DNA of 64,000 nt from an uncultured Pelagibacteraceae bacterium (GTDB lineage: Bacteria > Pseudomonadota > Alphaproteobacteria > Pelagibacterales > Pelagibacteraceae): positions 1 to 64,000 of the forward strand of contig CACJNE010000004.1 of assembly GCA_902594675.1 (NCBI GenBank), given 5' to 3'. Below, in pieces: positions 60,264 to 64,000 of this stretch; position 1 is the first letter of the stretch, and every line of letters begins with the position of its first letter. The notes beneath the pieces were generated by a model. That model was not told the origin of the DNA. It saw nothing but the letters and a program-made list of their open reading frames with translations, and did no database searches. The position numbers were made by a program, and so were the translations under genes.

Positions 60264-61609
60264 TATATATTTAAAAATAATCTCCTTGGGTCCTCAAGAT
60301 TTTCCTTAACAGTTTTTAGAAATGTGACGGACTCTTTTCCATCTATTATTCTATGATCATATGATAATGCTAAATACATTATAGGTTTAATTTTAATTTC
60401 ACCGTTAACATTAACTGGTCTTTCTACAATATTATGCATTCCCAAAACACCAGATTGAGGTGGGTTTAAAATAGGAGTTGATAACATTGAACCATAAACT
60501 CCACCATTACTAATTGTGAATGTTCCTCCCTGAAGATCCTCAATTGACAAATTTCCGCTATTGGCTTTTTCTGAAAGTCTTTTAATTTCTTTTTCTATAT
60601 CAGCAAATGACATTTCGTCCGCATTTTTCAAAACTGGTACAACCAATCCTTTATCAGTGCCAACTGCAAAACTTATATTATAATAATTTTTGTAAATAAT
60701 ATCTTCACCCTCAATTTCAGCATTTATTGCTGGAAATAATTTTAAGCCAACGATACAGGCTTTTACAAAGAATGACATTAATCCTAGCTTTATTCCAAAT
60801 CTACTTTTAAAATCTTCTTGGTTGTCCTTCCTCATCGACATTATACTAGACATATCTACTTCATTAAAAGTTGTTAACATTGCTGCATTTTCTTGCGCTT
60901 GTTTAAGTCTTTTAGCTATAGTTTGTCTTAACCTAGTCATTTTAATTCTCTCTTCTTCACCATATTGAATTCTTCTTTGATTAGGTTGTGGATTTGTTCC
61001 CATCAAGCTTAAAAGGTCACCTTTTAATACTCTACCATCTCTTCCTGTACCTTTAACCTTTTCCACATCAATATTATTTTCAGCAGCAATTTTTCTCACC
61101 GCTGGTGAAAGAACAATAGGATTAACTTTTGTAGTTTGGTTTGTTTGAACTTCGTCAGTTAGCAGAAGAGGTTCTTCATTAACCTCATCTAAAAGTTCCA
61201 TTGGCTCTTCTTTGCTAGTTGCAGAAATTTTATCTAATTTTGGAGTAGGTTTTTTCTCTATTTCTAGATTTATTACATTTGTATTTTCTTCTTTTATTAG
61301 ATCTTCAGGAATGGTTTCTACTTCTTTTTCTTGCTTTAAGGATGCTTTTTTCTCTACATTTGATTTCCCTTCAGAAACAGAACCTAGCACTGCCCCAACT
61401 TCAACAGTATCTCCATCTTTTGAGTTAATTTCTGATAAAATTCCACTTAATGGTGATGGAACTTCTAAGTTAACCTTATCGGTCTCAAGTTCGACAATAG
61501 CTTCATCTGCTTGAACTGGATCTCCAACTTTTTTAAGCCATTTAGAAACAGTTGCTTCTGTAATACTCTCACCTAATGCAGGAACTAATATTTTTTCACT
61601 CATTATCAA
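60263..61609 (-). CDS. sucB: 2-oxoglutarate dehydrogenase E2 (dihydrolipoyl succinyltransferase)
   Basis: A 448-residue core enzyme. One lipoyl domain (1-80; lipoyl Lys in [11 protein letters not shown]), an acidic/proline linker, an E3-binding domain (about 165-205; [17 protein letters not shown]...[10 protein letters not shown]) and the acyltransferase domain with catalytic SYDHRIIDG. One lipoyl domain is normal for SucB. Starts at 61609 or the ATG two codons later, both overlapping the end of sucA. Confidence 0.96.
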   Translation of the reverse strand: MIMSEKILVPALGESITEATVSKWLKKVGDPVQADEAIVELETDKVNLEVPSPLSGILSEINSKDGDTVEVGAVLGSVSEGKSNVEKKASLKQEKEVETIPEDLIKEENTNVINLEIEKKPTPKLDKISATSKEEPMELLDEVNEEPLLLTDEVQTNQTTKVNPIVLSPAVRKIAAENNIDVEKVKGTGRDGRVLKGDLLSLMGTNPQPNQRRIQYGEEERIKMTRLRQTIAKRLKQAQENAAMLTTFNEVDMSSIMSMRKDNQEDFKSRFGIKLGLMSFFVKACIVGLKLFPAINAEIEGEDIIYKNYYNISFAVGTDKGLVVPVLKNADEMSFADIEKEIKRLSEKANSGNLSIEDLQGGTFTISNGGVYGSMLSTPILNPPQSGVLGMHNIVERPVNVNGEIKIKPIMYLALSYDHRIIDGKESVTFLKTVKENLEDPRRLFLNI

Positions 61610-64000
61610 AAACTTTTTTTATAATCTCTTCTTGTTCTACCATATGCCTTTTTGCATAGCCAGTTGCGGGAGATGCATCAGGATTTCTTCCTATATAAGA
61701 AATATTATTATTTTTAGCTTTAATAGTTTCTAATGTCCATTGAATATAATCTCTCACTGAAAACCATGCTCCCATATTTTTTGGTTCTTCTTGGCACCAA
61801 TAGAATTTAGCATTATTTGAGTAAGGCTTAAGCTCTTTGACTAAGCTTTTTACGGGAAAAGGATATAATTGTTCTATTCTAAACAAGATCACATCGTCTT
61901 TTTTAATTTTTTCTCTAGCAGCTAATAAGTCAAAATAAACTTTTCCAGAACAAAGAATAACTTTTTTAATTTCTGCAGGTTTTTTTAATTTTATAAAATT
62001 TTTAGAATTTTCATTTAGTGCGTGGTCCCATAAAATTCGGTGAAATGAAGTTTGCTTATTAAAATCCTCAATACTTGAAACACAATATTTATTTCTTAAA
62101 AGTGACTTTGGTGTCATTAAAACTAAAGGTTTTCTAAAGTCACGATGAATTTGTCTTCTAAGAGCATGGAAGTAATTAGCTGGTGTTGTGCAATTCATCA
62201 CTTGAAGATTATCATTAGCACACAGCTGTAAAAATCTTTCTAATCTTGCAGATGAATGCTCAGGACCCTGACCTTCATATCCATGAGGTAATAACATTAC
62301 TAAACCAGAGGCTCGCTGCCATTTTCTTTCACCTGAAGATATAAATTGATCTATTATAACTTGTGCTCCATTAGCAAAATCACCAAATTGCGCTTCCCAG
62401 ATTGTTAATGTATTGGGCTCAACTAAACTATAACCATACTCAAAACCAAGAACTGCTAACTCCGATAAGAAACTATCTACAATTTCAAATTTCTTTTGAT
62501 TTTTTGAAATACTGTTTAGAGGTATATATCTGGTATTATCTAATTGATTACGTAAGACTGAGTGCCTTTGACTAAAAGTTCCTCTTCCAGAATCTTGACC
62601 TACAAACCTTACTGGGAAACCCTCTTCCAACAATGAACCAAAGGCAAGTGCTTCTGCTGATGACCAATCAATATTAAAGCCTTGATCAATTGTTTTTTTT
62701 CTGTTTTGAAATATTTTACTAATAGTCTTGTGAACAGTAGTTTCTTTAGGAATTATATTTATTTTATCTGATATATTTCTTAACAAATCAGGATCTGCAC
62801 CTGTAATTCCCTTTTTATCTTTTCCTTTTTTAGGCTTATAACTCGACCAAGCACCTTCAAACCATTCTATTTTTGGTTTATAATCTTTTGCAGTTTTAAA
62901 TTGATCATCTAACAAAGTTTTAAATTTATTAATGTGATTATTTAAATCATTTTCTGAGATTAAATCCTCACCTATAAGTTTTGATCCATAAATTTTGGCA
63001 GTGGAAGGATGTGACCTTATTTTTTTGTACATGAGAGGTTGAGTAAAAGATGGCTCATCTCCCTCATTATGACCAAATCTTCTATAACAAACTAAATCTA
63101 AAACCACATCTCTATTAAATTTAAGCCTGAACTCTGTTGCAATTCTTGATCCATAAACTACAGCCTCTGGATCATCACCGTTAACGTGAATTATTGGCGC
63201 TTCAACCATTTTAGCAATATCTGATGGGTGAGGCGAAGATCTTGCAAATCTTGGACTAGTTGTAAATCCAATTTGGTTATTTACAATTATATGAATTGTT
63301 CCACCGGTATTATGCCCTGGTAAACCAGACATGGCAAAACATTCAGCTACAACACCTTGTCCTGCAAAAGCGGCATCTCCATGAATTAAAATTGGAATAA
63401 CCTTATTTCTTTTTACATCCTTGTGAAAAAATTGTTTTGCTCTAGTTTGACCTAAGACAACTGGATTGACTGCCTCTAAATGTGAAGGATTGTCAGTAAG
63501 ACTTACATGCACTACATTTCCATCAAATTCTCTATCGGAAGATGCTCCTAAATGATATTTCACATCACCGGCACTATCTTCCTCTGTATTATTAATTTCA
63601 CCAGCAAACTCGTTAAATATTCTCTTATATGATTTTTGTAAGACGTTAGCTAAAACATTTAGTCTTCCCCTGTGGGACATACCAATTTTAACTTCTTTAA
63701 TATTTGACTGACCACCAATTTTAATTATTTGCTCTAACGCAGGTATCAAACTTTCACCACCATCTAGACCAAATCTTTTTGATCCCACATATTTTGTGTG
63801 TAAAAATTTTTCAAAACCCTCGGCTTGTATTAATTTGTTTAAGATTGCATTTTTTCCATTTACTGTAAATTTCAAGGCATTTTCATCTTTTTCAACTCTA
63901 TCACGAAACCATTTTCTCTCTGTTGGATTTGAAATATGCATATATTCATAACCAATATTTCCACAATAAATTTTTCTTAATACAGAGAGAATTTCTTTTA
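61596..64000 (-). CDS. sucA: 2-oxoglutarate dehydrogenase E1 (5' end outside window)
   Basis: The frame stays open from 61596 to the window edge with no stop, so about 801 of perhaps 970 residues are visible. The Met codon at 63941 is internal: GYEY precedes [12 protein letters not shown], the usual context in SucA. Thiamine-diphosphate region [17 protein letters not shown]...[21 protein letters not shown] and [21 protein letters not shown] are conserved. It oxidatively decarboxylates 2-oxoglutarate in the TCA cycle and heads the sucA-sucB-lpd operon. Confidence 0.97.
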   Translation of the reverse strand, partial: KEILSVLRKIYCGNIGYEYMHISNPTERKWFRDRVEKDENALKFTVNGKNAILNKLIQAEGFEKFLHTKYVGSKRFGLDGGESLIPALEQIIKIGGQSNIKEVKIGMSHRGRLNVLANVLQKSYKRIFNEFAGEINNTEEDSAGDVKYHLGASSDREFDGNVVHVSLTDNPSHLEAVNPVVLGQTRAKQFFHKDVKRNKVIPILIHGDAAFAGQGVVAECFAMSGLPGHNTGGTIHIIVNNQIGFTTSPRFARSSPHPSDIAKMVEAPIIHVNGDDPEAVVYGSRIATEFRLKFNRDVVLDLVCYRRFGHNEGDEPSFTQPLMYKKIRSHPSTAKIYGSKLIGEDLISENDLNNHINKFKTLLDDQFKTAKDYKPKIEWFEGAWSSYKPKKGKDKKGITGADPDLLRNISDKINIIPKETTVHKTISKIFQNRKKTIDQGFNIDWSSAEALAFGSLLEEGFPVRFVGQDSGRGTFSQRHSVLRNQLDNTRYIPLNSISKNQKKFEIVDSFLSELAVLGFEYGYSLVEPNTLTIWEAQFGDFANGAQVIIDQFISSGERKWQRASGLVMLLPHGYEGQGPEHSSARLERFLQLCANDNLQVMNCTTPANYFHALRRQIHRDFRKPLVLMTPKSLLRNKYCVSSIEDFNKQTSFHRILWDHALNENSKNFIKLKKPAEIKKVILCSGKVYFDLLAAREKIKKDDVILFRIEQLYPFPVKSLVKELKPYSNNAKFYWCQEEPKNMGAWFSVRDYIQWTLETIKAKNNNISYIGRNPDASPATGYAKRHMVEQEEIIKKVFDNE

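Overview
The window comes from a streamlined marine alphaproteobacterium of the SAR11 clade (Pelagibacterales, Candidatus Pelagibacter-like). The DNA is very AT-rich and proteins are rich in Lys, Ile and Asn. Most neighbouring genes overlap or sit a few bases apart, and no stretch over 300 bases lacks a gene. Typical alphaproteobacterial blocks are present: ChvI-ChvG, RegA, atpHAGDC without F0 genes, ATPase zeta subunit, class I lysyl-tRNA synthetase, rplU-rpmA-obgE-proBA-nadD-rsfS, and a SAM-II riboswitch before metX. I see no rRNA, tRNA, CRISPR array, insertion sequence, prophage or integrase. This is core chromosome, not an accessory island.

Layout. 1-2.6 kb: 3' part of an oligopeptidase B gene, a small heat-shock protein with a ROSE-like RNA thermometer in its leader, and a small lipoprotein. 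2.7-8 kb: a BMP-family nucleoside-type ABC importer (ATPase, two permeases, binding protein) facing a purine-type phosphoribosyltransferase. 8-17 kb: two DUF1330 proteins, an AlkA-like glycosylase, an EamA exporter, MsrA, a sulfurtransferase, an RND pump whose adaptor has lost its alpha-hairpin, a lytic transglycosylase-like lipoprotein, a secreted nuclease and the ATPase zeta subunit. 17-26 kb: GpmA facing a minus-strand block polA-chvI-chvG-ahcY-tsaE-amgK-murU. 26-32 kb: a lone ABC ATPase, RegA, and a polyamine operon (ornithine decarboxylase, deoxyhypusine-synthase-like enzyme, AguB, AguA) preceded by a terminator-like leader. 32-39.4 kb: yhhQ, rpmB, pyrD and lysS on the minus strand; trkH, ampG and an NlpC/P60 hydrolase on the plus strand. 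39.4-44 kb: tyrA-hisC divergent from metX-metW-gloB, with promoter and SAM-II riboswitch between. 44-50.6 kb: rplU to rppH. 50.6-64 kb (minus): sucA-sucB-lpd, a TPR-sulfotransferase, priA and atpHAGDC.

How the genes work together. AmpG, the NlpC/P60 peptidase, the lytic transglycosylase-like lipoprotein, AmgK and MurU fit a cell-wall recycling route. MetX/MetW, AhcY, MsrA and the SAM-II switch serve methionine and SAM metabolism. The 2-oxoglutarate dehydrogenase complex and the F1-ATPase with its zeta inhibitor cover central energy metabolism. The polyamine operon encodes two putrescine routes plus a probable chain-extending aminobutyltransferase. The least explained observations are the polyamine leader, the hairpin-less RND adaptor, the heat-shock RNA thermometer, and the near absence of terminator space between convergent genes.
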